Shown here: one piece after another, positions 1-10,752 of the stretch | Layout of the letters: the number at the start of each line of letters is the position of its first letter | Numbering within the stretch: the stretch's first letter is position 1 | Source of the DNA: Penium margaritaceum | Taxonomy: Eukaryota; Streptophyta; Zygnematophyceae; Desmidiales; Peniaceae | Assembly (NCBI GenBank): GCA_023375785.1 | Contig: SZWC01000557.1 | Location: forward strand, 29,781-93,780 | Length of the DNA: 64,000 bases | Reading direction: 5' to 3' | Notes under the pieces: generated by a model | What the model was told of the DNA's origin: nothing | What the model saw: the letters and a program-made list of their open reading frames with translations, nothing else | Database searches by the model: none | Translations under genes and position numbers: made by a program

Positions 1-478
1 CAAGTTCTTATAGTCTTAGAGCTAGCCTCTAGCCTGGGCACGCAGTGGCTCCGTGGACCAGCAACTTTGGGACCAATCCGGATTGCATCATCCCCCTTGC
101 CTACATGGCGCTTCGTGTGACCGCCAAGCGGTGCTAGCCACAAGGAAAGACCCTGGAATGTTATAAGATGTCTCTTATAACCTTCATCTTCCCCTTTTAA
201 TCACAACGAGAATTAGTCATTGGATTCCGATTTGACATAGTGACCTATCGCTCTAGAGACTAACTCCGCAACATCTAAGCCACAAGGAGCTGCCATAGGT
301 AGTGTTGGATGGTTTGACTATCCAGTTTAGACCAAGGGAACTTGCTCTTAAGGAGTAGTGCATGCCTTGTCTTTCAGGACCAGACTGAGGGGACTTATTC
401 GTAGGGAGAAGTGCATGCATCATCCGTTATATGCCTGTCCAAATGTGAGCCATGGACAAGGAGCATATAATGTCAACA
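1..478 (-). repeat. LTR of copia family A, cut by window start
   Basis: Reverse-strand copy of the roughly 765-bp family A LTR, seen also at 9550-10318, 25421-26191, 41942-42714 and 55166-55920. In element sense it starts TGTTGAC at 478 and runs leftward past the window edge. A TATA-like CTATAAGAAC lies at its left end (about 5-15, reverse strand), the expected core promoter position. No coding content. The match to the other A LTRs is direct; promoter use is inference. Confidence 0.85.
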
Positions 479-531
479 GAACCATAGTGTAAGAACTCAC
501 TTTCTAGACCATCGCCTTAGGCAAGTTGACA
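479..531 (+). repeat. Remnant of the 3' end of a family A LTR
   Basis: About 53 bp matching the last part of the A LTR in + orientation, ending GTTGACA at 531. It abuts the opposite-facing LTR at 1-478, so two A LTR pieces meet back to back. It precedes an A coding fragment on the same strand. Confidence 0.7.
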
Positions 532-1054
532 GGCAAAGAGCATGTCGGCAAGGAATGAAGCTGCAATGCTCTAGCGTGGAGCTTATAGGCTCAACTCTTG
601 CATGAACCACCACTCTTCATAGGAGAAAGATGGGACACCAAACCCCGCTTTAGGTGTTCTAACGACAACCTTGTCCATGTACAAGGTGATCGAGATATCT
701 TTATCAGCATCAACATGAACGGTGCTTGAAAAGAGTTGAAGCAAGAAAACGTCGTCTAAGTGTCGTCTTTTGCAGCAAACCTCTTATCAATGTCCAATAT
801 CACACACCACGACATGACAATCATCTTCACGGAGGAGTAGGCCGTGATTGTCAAGAACAAGGACATCAAGATATCCTACCACTAGGAGAGTCTTGTCGTA
901 CAAGTCCTAAGAGTTGATGTACTGTACGCATTGCAGACCAAAACCCTTGAGAATACAAATGAGGGATATGCAGCGGTTGAGGAGCCCAAGTCTCTAGAGC
1001 CTGATGTTGCTTCACAGGCTTTTTCCATGGCCGCCAGCTCCACCAAAGACATTG
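532..1054 (+). pseudogene. Family A pol fragment (protease to start of integrase)
   Basis: Fossil copia pol piece. Translated fragments match the protease and pre-integrase part of the A copies at 11560-12100 and 54500-55150. It is broken in many places. It ends where an inverted A copy begins near 1055, giving an imperfect inverted repeat. No function expected. Confidence 0.7.
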
Positions 1055-2895
1055 AAGTTGGCCGCCATGGTGATGGCGTGTTGTGCAACACCAGGTTTTG
1101 GAGACTTGGGCCCTTGAACCATGACAAATTCCTCGTTTGTACTCTCCAGGAGCCTAACTGCAGCACGTAGAGCCCATCAACTCTTAAGACTTGTTCGACA
1201 ATACTCTCCTAGGATAGGAGATCTTGATGTCCTTGTTCTTGACAATCACAACCTCCTCCACCGTGAAGACGATCGTCATGTCATGGTCTGTGATTTGGAT
1301 ACTAACAAGAGGTTGCCGCAAAATACGGCATGTAGACAACATTCTCTAGCTTTAAGTCTTTTTCAGCACTGCTGGTGTCAATGCTGACTGACTTATTCTG
1401 CTTGCCTTGTGCACGGACAAGGCTGCCATTGCCACACCTCAAGAAAAATTCAGTGTCCTTAATGGAGATGAGCCCATCATTCTCCCTTGAAGAGTGGTGG
1501 TTTGATCCAAAGTCGAGCCCGTAGGTTCCACGCTTGAGCAGTGTCGCTTACTTGGTTGCAGACACGCTTTGAGCTATCATGTACCTCAACTCCTTATCCT
1601 TTCCTCTCTCCTCATATCTACCACCATGATCATCGTCTTCCTCCTTGGGAGCCATACACACCCGTGCACAATGCCAAGGCTTGCCACACCTATGGCACTT
1701 CCCAAGACGCTTTTAACTCTTTCCACTTCGACCATTGCTGTTTCCTCCAACGCCACTGCTTCTCCTGCCTCTCTGATTAAAAGAGTAGTTACAGCCATGA
1801 CCACCGTACTGTACGGCATGAACTAAAATGTTGGCCTCACTACCGCTGTGACGCATGCCCTTGTTGCGCACATACTCGGACACTGCCTCATACGTCAAGT
1901 CCTCCTCTTTCCAAGTGCCACAGATAGTGATCAGAGGATTCCCGCTTTCAGGTAGCGCCATGATGAGGATCATGGTCTGCATGTTGGTGTCGATTTCCCA
2001 ATTCATTTGGTCACTTGTTGCTATAGTCCTTCAAACTACAATAGAAAGTGTGGAATTGACTCTCCTTCGCTCACCCTGATTGAAATCAGCTTTTGAAGGA
2101 TGAAGAGGAGATTTGCAAGAGTGGTTGATTGGTGCACATGTGCACGCTATTCGTAAGCCTTTCATGCATGTGTGATATCTCTAAGGTAGACATGTTGTGA
2201 CTCATGCACTGATGTCACAAGAATTGCAATGGCCATATCACTTTTGACAATCCACGTTTCATATCTAGCATCTGTTTAAGGAGGCTCAACCCCTTCTCTA
2301 TGGTACATCTTCAAGTAGCCACGCACCCTTGTGATTATCTAAAAATTCCATTTCCACAAGGCAAAACCAAACCCTGTGAACTTTGACAACCCACCATTGA
2401 CCTGCTTGAGAGGGAGCATCACAGGTGCCGTCATACTGCTTTTGTTCTTCTCTGCTTCATTGAGGCCGATGAAGGCTGGTGTAGGCTCTTGTCTCCTACC
2501 GGTTTGGGAGGGTGAGATTTGTTGCTAACCCCTTAGCCGTTGATCACCTTGACACTGAGAAGAACAGACACTAGCAAACCTAGGGTCCTGCCTCCAAGGA
2601 CGGAGCTTATCCTGGTTAGGGCCGAATGCTTGTACCTTCAAGGGCAGAGCTTATCCTTGGCCCTTGCCCGCTAAGTGCCAGAATCAGCCGTTGGAGGTGA
2701 TGGAGCAGATGAAGCAGATGGAGCTCATGGAAATGATGCGCGCTACAAGACAGAGAGGGGGAGATAGTGCACATAAGCATGCCTTACAACTAGTCACTGT
2801 GGGCCCATGACGCTTTGTCAACCTACATGAGGTGACGGTCTAAAAAATGGGTTCCGACACAATCGTTCCCGTGGAACGTTCTTGGTATTGCAACC
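1055..2895 (-). mobile_element. Family A copia, 5' half, reverse strand
   Basis: In element order this runs leftward from about 2895. Parts seen: part of the 5' LTR (2816-2895), primer-binding site (2799-2813), leader (about 2390-2798), gag (about 1500-2390, with a zinc-knuckle region) and protease (about 1055-1500). It is broken many times. Its LTR is interrupted by the LTR of the B element at 2896. Family assignment rests on similarity to the A copies at 10753-12100 and 56300-57130. Confidence 0.75.
2799..2813 (-). other. Primer-binding site, internal iMet tRNA type, family A
   Basis: The + strand reads GTGGGCCCATGACGC directly beside the LTR boundary at 2816. This resembles the anticodon arm of plant initiator Met tRNA (GTGGGCCCATAACCC) with small differences, so the element strand is complementary to the middle of that tRNA and not to its 3' end. 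Better-preserved copies lie at 10321-10335 and 25404-25418. Confidence 0.6.
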
Positions 2896-3867
2896 TGTTG
2901 ACGAATTGCCCCTCCGCATGCCCAAGTGTGGCGCTGGGAGGTGCCGACGAGCCGCCAAAAAGTGGAAACACCGCTCCGGTGGATATGGCGACTCAAATAT
3001 TGCTCAGATTCTAGAATGGAGGATAACCACTGCAGGTTGAGAAGTGGTTAAATCCAGTGGAAGTTGTTTCATTGGAATCGGACAAGTATCGAGGGAGATA
3101 TGGCCTTCCAAAGTTGGGGTGTGCGCACCGTCTCCGAGAGCCAGCTGCGACTCAAGATACGGTCGATAATCGACTGGACCGAGTGACAAAAATACCATCT
3201 GGAGAAAATTCTTCGATAGGCCTGCCGAGGCGTCTGGTGGATGATCCGCCTGATCAGGTGGATCATCCACCGGGTCCAGTAGTGCGGGTTGTAACTGGGG
3301 GACATATCCAAAAGCATGGCTCGACGTCCAAAATCCAAAGGTACATTTTGTTGCTCGCGGACTCAGTCAAAATTCTGACTATAGGTCCACGGACAGCTTT
3401 CGAACCTCGTCACACCCCATAACCAAACGCGTCCCAAACGTGGGTAGGGTGCATGGAAACAGTGCAGGGGACCCCCACATCATGTGCAATGGGATATGCA
3501 CCTTGGGAAAGGCGCTTCGCACGTGAACGAAGGCGCCACGGCGACTGGCCGCGTCAGGCTTCTGTAGTGGGTGAGCCATGTGCTTCGACAAGCATAACTT
3601 AGCCTACGCTTGGCCAAACCACACGCGGTTTGGTGCATTGGAAGGCTCGTGACTAGCCCTACAAATGTTGTGATCATGTCTATGTTCAACAACTAACCCA
3701 AAATAACACTATTCCCTTTGCAAACTGACTATCTCTAAATTCCAACTCACATAGCGTGAGGCGACCAGAAAGCTCATGCTCAGTCTCAGATTTTCCCAAA
3801 ACAACAGACGTGAACCACTAGAGGCAATCAAACTTTGGGACCACACCACGCAGATCCCATCCTGACA
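2896..3867 (+). repeat. 5' LTR of copia family B
   Basis: 972 bp, starting TGTTGACG at 2896 and ending CCTGACA at 3867, two bases before the primer-binding site. It interrupts an A LTR on the opposite strand, which fixes its left edge. It has no second copy in the window. At 3595-3649 it carries a 55-bp module (CATAACTTAG ... TGCATTGGAAGGCT) that also occurs in the unrelated G1 and G2 LTRs. Confidence 0.7.
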
Positions 3868-3869
3868 AA

Positions 3870-3884
3870 GGGTTATGGGTCCAC
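3870..3884 (+). other. Primer-binding site, internal iMet tRNA type, family B
   Basis: GGGTTATGGGTCCAC starts two bases after the LTR end. It is the reverse complement of the initiator Met tRNA anticodon stem-loop, allowing one G-U pair. It implies priming by a tRNA fragment cut in the anticodon loop, as known for Drosophila copia. The same sequence lies at 59754-59768 in element E. Confidence 0.7.
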
Positions 3885-3988
3885 AGGTCTGAACGCCTCC
3901 AACGTTCACGTCTTCCGCAGCGCACGGGATCGTCATCTTGGACGTCGCCGTGAAGTTTTAAGAACTTGTTGGAGTAGTTGCTACACAC

Positions 3989-5046
3989 ATGGCGCAGAAG
4001 GAGACGCAACCCATTCAGAAGTATGCAGACAGCCCAGCTTTTGGGCTATGGAGGTGGCAGTTTGATCTGCACCTCTCGCATAAGGGGCTGCTAGATGTCA
4101 TGCTGGGAAAGGTGGTGCTCACAGAGGCGACTGCCACGGATGCGGAGAAGCAGGCCTTCAAAAAGAAGGGCACGGAGGCGCTCATGCACCTGGTGTCCGG
4201 GACAGCCAAGTAGCAGTGGGGCTACTTCAAAGGCTGCAAGCTGGCAGCCAAAGGTTGGCAAAAGCTCTGTGCCAGTCACCAATCCAAGTTGCTTGCGAAC
4301 AAAATCTTTGCGATGAAGCGGCTCTTCGCGGTGAGAATTTAGGAGGGAGATGATTTCATCTCCGCCATACAATAGATCGAGTCGCTTGCCTCGCAATGCA
4401 ATGACGTGGGGTAGAAGATCAACACGCAGGTGCAGGCGATGGTTCTCCTCATTGCCCTACATGACAGTTAGGACCCACTCATCACCGTCCTTGGAGGATG
4501 GTCGGAGGACAAGCTCAGCCATGGCATGGTCGCAGAGTACATCCGCAAGGAGGCACATCGCCAGAGCTGCGGGGAGTCCTTGTCTTCCTCATCGGCCCTC
4601 GTCACCAAAACACGTGGTGGCGGAAGCAAGGGCCAATGAAGTGGCGCAAAGGGCGGCGGCAAGACGGGCGCCAAGGAAGGTGCGTGCTGTAACTAAGGCA
4701 AGAAGGGCCACTAAGCCCGTGCGTGCCCGGAGGAGGCAAAGACCAGCAGAAAAAATAGCAAGGGCAGGTCGCTCCTCAACGGCAACAAGAACCACTTCCT
4801 CAAGAAGGCCAACAGGCGGTGCCTGGATTCTGAGACCGAGGAGCACACCCAAGTTGAGAAGGTGGGGTTCGTCACCTACAAGAAGTCCTCCAAGTTGATG
4901 GTGGTTGCGAGTGATAAAGTCGAGCCGGCGGCCGGCCAAGGTGACGTGGAGGTAGAAGTCATGGTGGGCGGTAAGAAGGAGTTGTGCACACTTCATGATG
5001 TGCAGCACGTCCACGGCCTGGCTGACATTTTTAGTGTCAGCCAGGC
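3989..5046 (+). pseudogene. Family B gag and protease region
   Basis: Begins at ATG 3989 with an N-terminus containing FGLWRWQFDLHLSHKGLLD, the W-x-W/F pattern typical of copia gag (retrotran_gag type) near the start. A zinc-knuckle-like Cys/His stretch lies around 4680-4735. A protease-like part with TLHDVQHV and SVSQ follows at about 4830-5046, matching LEGVVYLP / LLSVSK of E. It differs clearly from family A gag. Broken in several places. Confidence 0.65.
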
Positions 5047-6478
5047 CCCTAAACACGCACGTGGTGGGGTCAAAGCGGGTACTCTAGAGAAAGTTCAAGC
5101 AAGAAGGTACTTTCAACAAGTACAAGGCAAGAATTGTGGTGAAGGGGTTTTCCCAGCGCGTAGGTTTAGAGTGCGAGGAGACCTTTGCACCTGTCATCAC
5201 CTGTGCTTCCATCAAATCCATGTTGGGCATTGCTGCTGGAAAAGATCTCAAGGTCCACCACATGGTTGCCAAGACAGGTTTCTCTACAAAAAGCTAGACA
5301 ACGAAGTGCTGATTAAAGAGCCGGAGGAAGTGAGATCTCCAAAGTGCAAGGTTTGCAAACTGGTCAAAGCACTCTACTTTCAAAAAGAGGCCCTGAGATG
5401 AGGTACAAGGAGATGGACAGCTTCATGGTCGGGCTCACCTTCACGCACTACTAGAATAACCCTAGTGTCTATGTGCAGGGGGATGAGCAAGGCTTGATGC
5501 TGGTTCCAATGTACGTGGATGACCATATCATATGCTCATTGTCGGTTAAGTTGTTGAACAAGCTAAAGACTGATCTCTTCACCAAGTTCAAGATGAAAGC
5601 CATTGGTCCGCTCGAGTTGTACCTCAGGATAGCCGTCCATTGCAATCAAGCAGCAGATACCATCGAGCTGAACCAGACCAAATCCACAAGCCTCAGCAAA
5701 GAAGCAAAACAGCATGAGATGGAGAACATTCCCTACCATTCTGCTGTTGGCAGCCTCATGTATGCCATGGTAGTAACACACCCTAACATTTTTTATGTTT
5801 TGGGACAAGTGAGCACGTTTGTGGCCAATCCAGAGTCTTAGCACTGGCAAGCAGTCAAGAGAATCATGCGCTATCTACAAAAGACCCGATAGAGGGGACC
5901 CCAGTTTAGAGGCCAAGAAGGATCTGACCCGCTCTGGCTGGTTTGCTACACAACGCCAACTGGTGAGGAAGAATGGATGATAGAAAGTCCACCTTGGGCT
6001 TTGTGTGCCTCTTGGACGGTGGTGTAGTCTCTTGGACAAGCAGAAAGGAAGAGTGTGTCTGGATCTCTACTACCGAGGCAGAGTACATCGATCATTCAGA
6101 AGCATGCAAGGAGACACAGTGGCTATGCAGTTTTCTTGCCAAAATGAAAGTGCCACAAACGGAGGGAATAGAGGTCATCGTGAAGAACAAGAGTGCCATG
6201 AAAATGGCATAGGACGATGTCATCTCCCGGCGGACTACGCAGATCGACATCAGGTACCACTACTCATGCGACCTGGTCGCAAAGGAGATCGTGAGCCTCG
6301 AATATGTGGAGACTAGGAAGATTGTTGCAGATTGTATGACAAAGGCGTTGGAGAGCGAATTGCACTGTACAAGTACTCAAGCATTGGTGTGGTCAACAGA
6401 GCGTATGAAGAATGAGGCCAAGAGTGCTGGAGAAAGCAGAGATCTCACATCTAATGGACAGAGGTATGAGGGAGAGTT
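5047..6478 (+). pseudogene. Family A type reverse transcriptase and RNase H
   Basis: Fragments match copia RT: FASIKSMLGIAAGKDLKVHH, KLVKALY-like text, and a YVDDHIICS segment at about 5515-5540 at the catalytic YVDD position. RNase H follows with DRKSTLGFVCLLDGG and TEAEYI (5975-6090), and the terminal VETRKIVADCMTKAL (about 6305-6345). The 3' tail leads into an A LTR. Multiple breaks; a fossil. Confidence 0.7.
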
Positions 6479-6680
6479 TGTTGACCTGATGTGCTCCTTG
6501 TCCATGGCTCACATTTGGACAGGTACGGGACGCACTAGGCATGCATTGCTCCCTTCAAGTAAGTCCTCTAAGTGTGGTCTTGATAGACAAGGAATGCACT
6601 TCTCCTTTAGAGGAAGTCCCCTTGGTCTAAAGTGGATAGTATATCCTACAGACACTACCTAGGAAAACTCCTTGTGGCTT
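6239..6680 (+). repeat. First copy of a near-identical direct repeat
   Basis: Block covering the end of RNase H, the 3' tail and the first 200 bp of an A LTR. It repeats at 6682-7098 almost base for base, apart from two or three substitutions and a 29-bp length difference. The two copies are separated by a single N. This is far closer than any other pair of A sequences here, so it is either very recent or an unmerged contig overlap. Confidence 0.85.
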
Positions 6681-6681
6681 N
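6681..6681. other. Single-N assembly gap
   Basis: One unresolved base placed exactly between the two copies of the duplicated block, right after GTGGCTT of copy 1 and before GCAGATCGACATC of copy 2. This is the position expected for a forced contig join. Confidence 0.9.
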
Positions 6682-7098
6682 GCAGATCGACATCAGGTAC
6701 CACTACTCATGCGACTTGGTCGCAAAGGAGATCGTGAGCCTCGAATATGTGGAGACTAGGAAGATTGTTACAGATTGTATGACTGTACAAGTAGTCAAGC
6801 ATTGGTGTGGTCAACAGAGCGTATGAAGAATGAGGCCAAGAGTGCTGGAGAAAGCAGAGATCTCACATCTAATGGACAGAGGTATGAGGGAGAGTTTGTT
6901 GACCTGATGTGCTCCTTGTCCATGGCTCACATTTGGACAGGTACGGGACGCACTAGGCATGCATTGCTCCCTTCAAGTAAGTCCTCTAAGTGTGGTCTTG
7001 ATAGACAAGGAATGCACTTCTCCTTTAGAGGAAGTCCCCTTGGTCTAAAGTGGATAGTATATCCTACAGACACTACCTAGGAAAACTCCTTGTGGCTT
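6682..7098 (+). repeat. Second copy of the near-identical direct repeat
   Basis: Matches 6239-6680. It contains a second start of the A LTR (TGTTGACC at 6897), and only this copy continues into a full LTR. Confidence 0.85.
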
Positions 7099-7652
7099 AG
7101 ACATTCCAGAATGAGGCTCGAGAGCGAGAGGTCACTAGATAAAATCCTAGCCGAGTGACCAGAATGGGGACACAAAGGTTTTAAGAGGCATCTTAAAACA
7201 TTCAAAGGTCCTTCATGGTGGTTGGCCCCACATGGTGGTCACAAGGAGAGCCATGTAGGCGGGGAGGATGACGCAATCCAAATTGCCCTTAAAGTGGTTC
7301 ATCCAAAAGAGCCACTCTGCGCCTAGGCTAGAGGCTTGGCTCTGAGACTACAAGAACCTGTCAGTTGCCTATCATTGATTACCATTCCTACCTCTGAGAC
7401 TCCTTCCAGATTTGTCCACCAGAGGCAGACGCTAAAGAAGAATTGGTTGGTCTAAGGTCCTGGAGGTAGCTCGTCACGCGAATGTGACCAGGTGCTAAGG
7501 ACACGGTACAAGGAAGTGATTCCTATGAATTACTCAGTGTGGAACCTTGGCTCTAAGGGTGATATCATCTTTGGTTGCAATACCAAACGCGGTCGGTGGG
7601 AACCATTGTGTCAAAACTGATTTTCCAGGTCGTTGCCTCAGGCAAGTTAACA
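6897..7652 (+). repeat. LTR of copia family A
   Basis: 756 bp, TGTTGACC to GTTAACA. It follows A RNase H and tail, so it acts as the 3' LTR of the mosaic element, and it is followed by an A leader and gag, so it is also the 5' LTR of the next copy. Such shared LTRs are usual where tandem copies have recombined. Confidence 0.8.
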
Positions 7653-8061
7653 AAGGTAAGGCACGGTTCTGTGCATTCTCTCGGCCTCTTTGTCTTTCAG
7701 CATGCATCACCTACATCAACTCCATCAACTCCACCTGCTCCGTTAGCTACAATGGCGAGTCGTGGTATGTAGAAAACAAGGGTAGAGGATAAGCTTTACC
7801 CTTCGAGGTACGACACTTGCACCCTAACTACGATAGGCTCTGCCCTTGGAGGCAAAGACCTTGTGTTTGCTAGTGTGCGTTCTTGTTTGTTTGGAGGTAA
7901 TCTCTGGCTAAGGGGTAAGCAACAATTTGCACCATTTAAACCGATAGCAGACAACAACCTACGTCAACATACATCGGCCTCAATGAGGTAGAGAAGCAAG
8001 GAAGCAGAGAAGTAGCATAATGACTCCCGCTATGCTCACTCTTTAGCAGGTGAACAGTGGG

Positions 8062-9549
8062 ATGTCAAAGTTCAAAGGGATTGCTTTCCCCTTGTGGAAA
8101 TGGCAATTCAAGATTGTCGTGAGCGTGCGTGGCTACTTGAAGATGTTTCTTGGAGAAGAGGTGTAACCTCCAAAAATGACATGGTGGTTGTGATTCTTGT
8201 GACATCAGTCCATGAGTCACCGTATGTCAACCTCGGAGGTATCGTGCATGCATCAAAGACTTATGAGAAGGTTGCACGTGTACACTAATCAATGGCTCTT
8301 ATAGATCACCTCTTCATCCTTCAAAAGCTGATTTGAATGAGGGTGAGCAAGGAAGAGTTGATTATGGACTTCCTGTTGCTGTTTGAAGGACTTCTGCAAC
8401 AAGTGACCCAAATGAACCTGGAAATCACCACCAACATGCAGGCCATGATCATCCTCATGGCGCTACCTGAAACCAGGGGCTGTTTGTATTGGAACTGGAG
8501 GAGAGAGAGAGAGAGCCCTGGAGTAGCAAACACGAGGGACTAAAAGGGCATAAGTTGTGCTCTATAATGGCTATTCAATCACTCAAAATGACGGAGTACA
8601 CGAAGAGGTAGACCTTGGGCAAATTAGCCCTCTCACAAGCCTCGCCACTTAGCCATGGAGGCTAAGGCTCACACACTATATTCCATAATCTTGCACAAGA
8701 AAGTAAATCAGCCCAGGAATCAGGCTAACCACTCACGCACGACCCAGAGAGCTAGAAAATGCTCTCATGGCACACTCCTACTGGTCACATAACCCACAAT
8801 CTCATCGAGAGTCGTCATGTGTCCATGGCTAGCACACAAGGATCTCACCTCACCTAAAATGTAAGGAGAGGTACCTATTCTCCTAGTTAGCAAACTTTGA
8901 CAAGGCAACAAAAGAATAAAGGACTTTTTTGAATTTTTCTCCCTTCAGGTTTTGACCCTGGACCTCTTGCCTTTTTCGTTTCTCAAGCTAAGGCAAGGAG
9001 CCGTTACCCATGGTCAACCACACATCGGCAGTCCATGATCCCGGAAACTTTGAAGTTTTGTATCTCCCAATTGGACCACTGGATGGGTGTGAAACTTGGA
9101 CCGTAGACAATTTGCAACCTGATCTTTCCAAAGAATAAGACGAATTAACAATTGGAATAGGCATGTGGTAGTTTCTTGGGACTTGCTCCCGCGGCACTGA
9201 AACTGAGCCGGATGGATTCTTTTCCAACACTTTGATGACTGTTTTTGGCGGTTGGAAGGAGTAAGATTTGACGTATGAGGCAATGTCCAAGTACCTAATG
9301 AACAAGGCCATGTTTCACACTAGTAGTGAGGCTAACATTTAAGCCTATGTCGCACAGTATGGTGGTCATGAAAAAACCCCTCTTCTGGTCATAGCAGCAG
9401 CGGAAACGGTGGCGGTGGACAAAAACGCAATGGTGGCGGTGGAAGAGGTTCAAACCGTCTTGGAAAGAGCCAAATATGTGGCAAGCCTGTGCATTGGACA
9501 TGAGTGCAGGGCTCCGACGAAGGAAGAGGGAGATCATGGTGTTAGATGC
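8062..9549 (+). pseudogene. Family A gag, split by a solo C LTR
   Basis: The gag region starts at the family's conserved ATG-TCAAAGTTC context at 8062 and resumes after the inserted LTR at 9230. It matches the A gag copies at 10753-11560 and 56300-57130. The C-terminal zinc-knuckle area lies at about 9470-9530. Broken. Confidence 0.7.
8485..9229 (-). repeat. Solo LTR of copia family C inside an A gag
   Basis: About 745 bp, matching in reverse the C LTRs at 29370-30106, 41163-41900 and 52255-52948. In element sense it starts TGTTGGAAAAG at 9229 and ends near TTCCAA at about 8486, an inverted terminal pair TGTTGGAA / TTCCAACA for the family. No C internal sequence adjoins it, so it is a solo LTR. 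A 5-bp target duplication is not clear, probably because of age. Confidence 0.8.
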
Positions 9550-10318
9550 TGTTGACCTGATATGATTCTTGTCCATCACTGACATTTGGATAAGCACTGG
9601 ACGGACACGGCATGCAGTGCTCCCTTGGAGTATGTCCCCTGAGTCTGGTTGAGATAGACAAGGCATGCACTGCTCATTAAGAGCATGTCCCCTGGTCAAA
9701 ACTGGATAGTAAAGCCAGCAAAGACTACCTTGGACAACTCCTTGTAGTTTAGACGTTCCAGAGTTAGTCTCTAGAACGAGAGGTCACAAGGTCAAATACA
9801 AGCCCAGTGACTAATTTTCTGTGTGACCAAAAGGGGGATAAAAAGGTTCAAAGGGACATCATTGAACATTCCAAGGTCCTTCCTTGTGGTTGGCGCCACT
9901 TGGCGGTCACAAGGAGCGCCATGAAGGCAGGGGGGATAATGCAATCCAGATTGCGCCCAAGATGACTCATCTAAGGAGCCAATGCGCGCCTACGCTAGAG
10001 AATGGCTGTAGGACAATGAGAAGCTGTCAGTTGCCTTTATTCAGTACAGTTCTTATCTTTGATACTACTAGGACAGCTGTCCACCAGAGACAGACACTAA
10101 CAAAGCATTGGTTGGGCTAAGTCCCAGGAATCAGCTCCCGGCGCAAAAGTGACCAGGTCTTAGGGACAAAGTACAAGGAAGTGACTGCTTTGAACTACTA
10201 AGTGTATGACATTGGCTCTGAGGGTGATATCATCTCTTGGTTGCAATACCAAGAGCAGTCCATGGCAACCAATGTGTCGGAACCCATTTTCTATACTGTT
10301 GCCTCAGGCACGTTGACA
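9550..10318 (+). repeat. LTR of copia family A
   Basis: 769 bp, TGTTGACC to CGTTGACA. It is the 3' LTR of the gag-only copy and the 5' LTR of the longer copy that follows. One of the better preserved A LTRs. Confidence 0.85.
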
Positions 10319-10320
10319 AA

Positions 10321-10335
10321 GGGTTATGGGCCCAC
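10321..10335 (+). other. Primer-binding site, internal iMet tRNA type, family A
   Basis: GGGTTATGGGCCCAC, two bases after the LTR end. This is an exact reverse complement of the plant initiator Met tRNA anticodon stem-loop as I recall it (GTGGGCCCATAACCC). It is the best-preserved example in the window and the key evidence for tRNA-fragment priming in this family. Confidence 0.8.
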
Positions 10336-10752
10336 ACTGACTAGTTGTAAGGCACTCTTTTGCGCACTCTCTCGCCCTCTCAGTCTTGGAGCGCGCATCA
10401 GCTCCATCACCTCCGTCTGCTCCATCTGCTTTGTAAGCTCCAACGGCAGGTGCTGGAGCTTAGCAAACAAGGGTCAACAATAAGCTCTACCCTTGAAAGT
10501 AGGACTTTTGATTCCTAACCATGATAAGCTTTGCCATTGGCGGAACAACCCTGGGTTTGCTAGTGTGCGTTCTTCTCAATTTGGAGGCAATGAACGGATG
10601 AGTGGTAAGCAACTGATGTGCACCTTCTAATCCAGTAGCAGAAAATAGCCTACATCAGCCGACATTGGCCTCAACAAAGCAGAGAAGCATAGAAGCACAT
10701 AAGTTGTATGTGAACAGCAGCGACGCTCACTGTTGAGCCGGTCAACATTGGG

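Larger units (their letters stand above)
2896..7652 (+). mobile_element. Mosaic copia: B-family 5' half, A-family 3' half
   Basis: The left part has an LTR (2896-3867), primer-binding site and gag-protease of a family seen nowhere else in the window (B). The right part, from about 5.05 kb, has RT, RNase H, tail and 3' LTR typical of family A. Such a mosaic could come from template switching or from ectopic recombination between copies. The whole is a fossil with many breaks. A near-identical duplicated block and a single N lie in its 3' part. Confidence 0.65.
6897..10318 (+). mobile_element. Family A copia copy: LTR, leader, gag, LTR
   Basis: Parts seen in order: LTR 6897-7652, leader to about 8061, gag 8062 to about 9549, LTR 9550-10318. 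The gag is split by a solo C LTR (8485-9229). It is a fossil with many breaks. No pol-derived part is seen between its LTRs. Confidence 0.7.

Noticed and set aside
4350-4898. An Arg/Ser-rich 182-codon open frame on the + strand
   Set aside because: It overlaps B gag in another frame. Its Arg-rich composition comes from reading gag codons out of phase.
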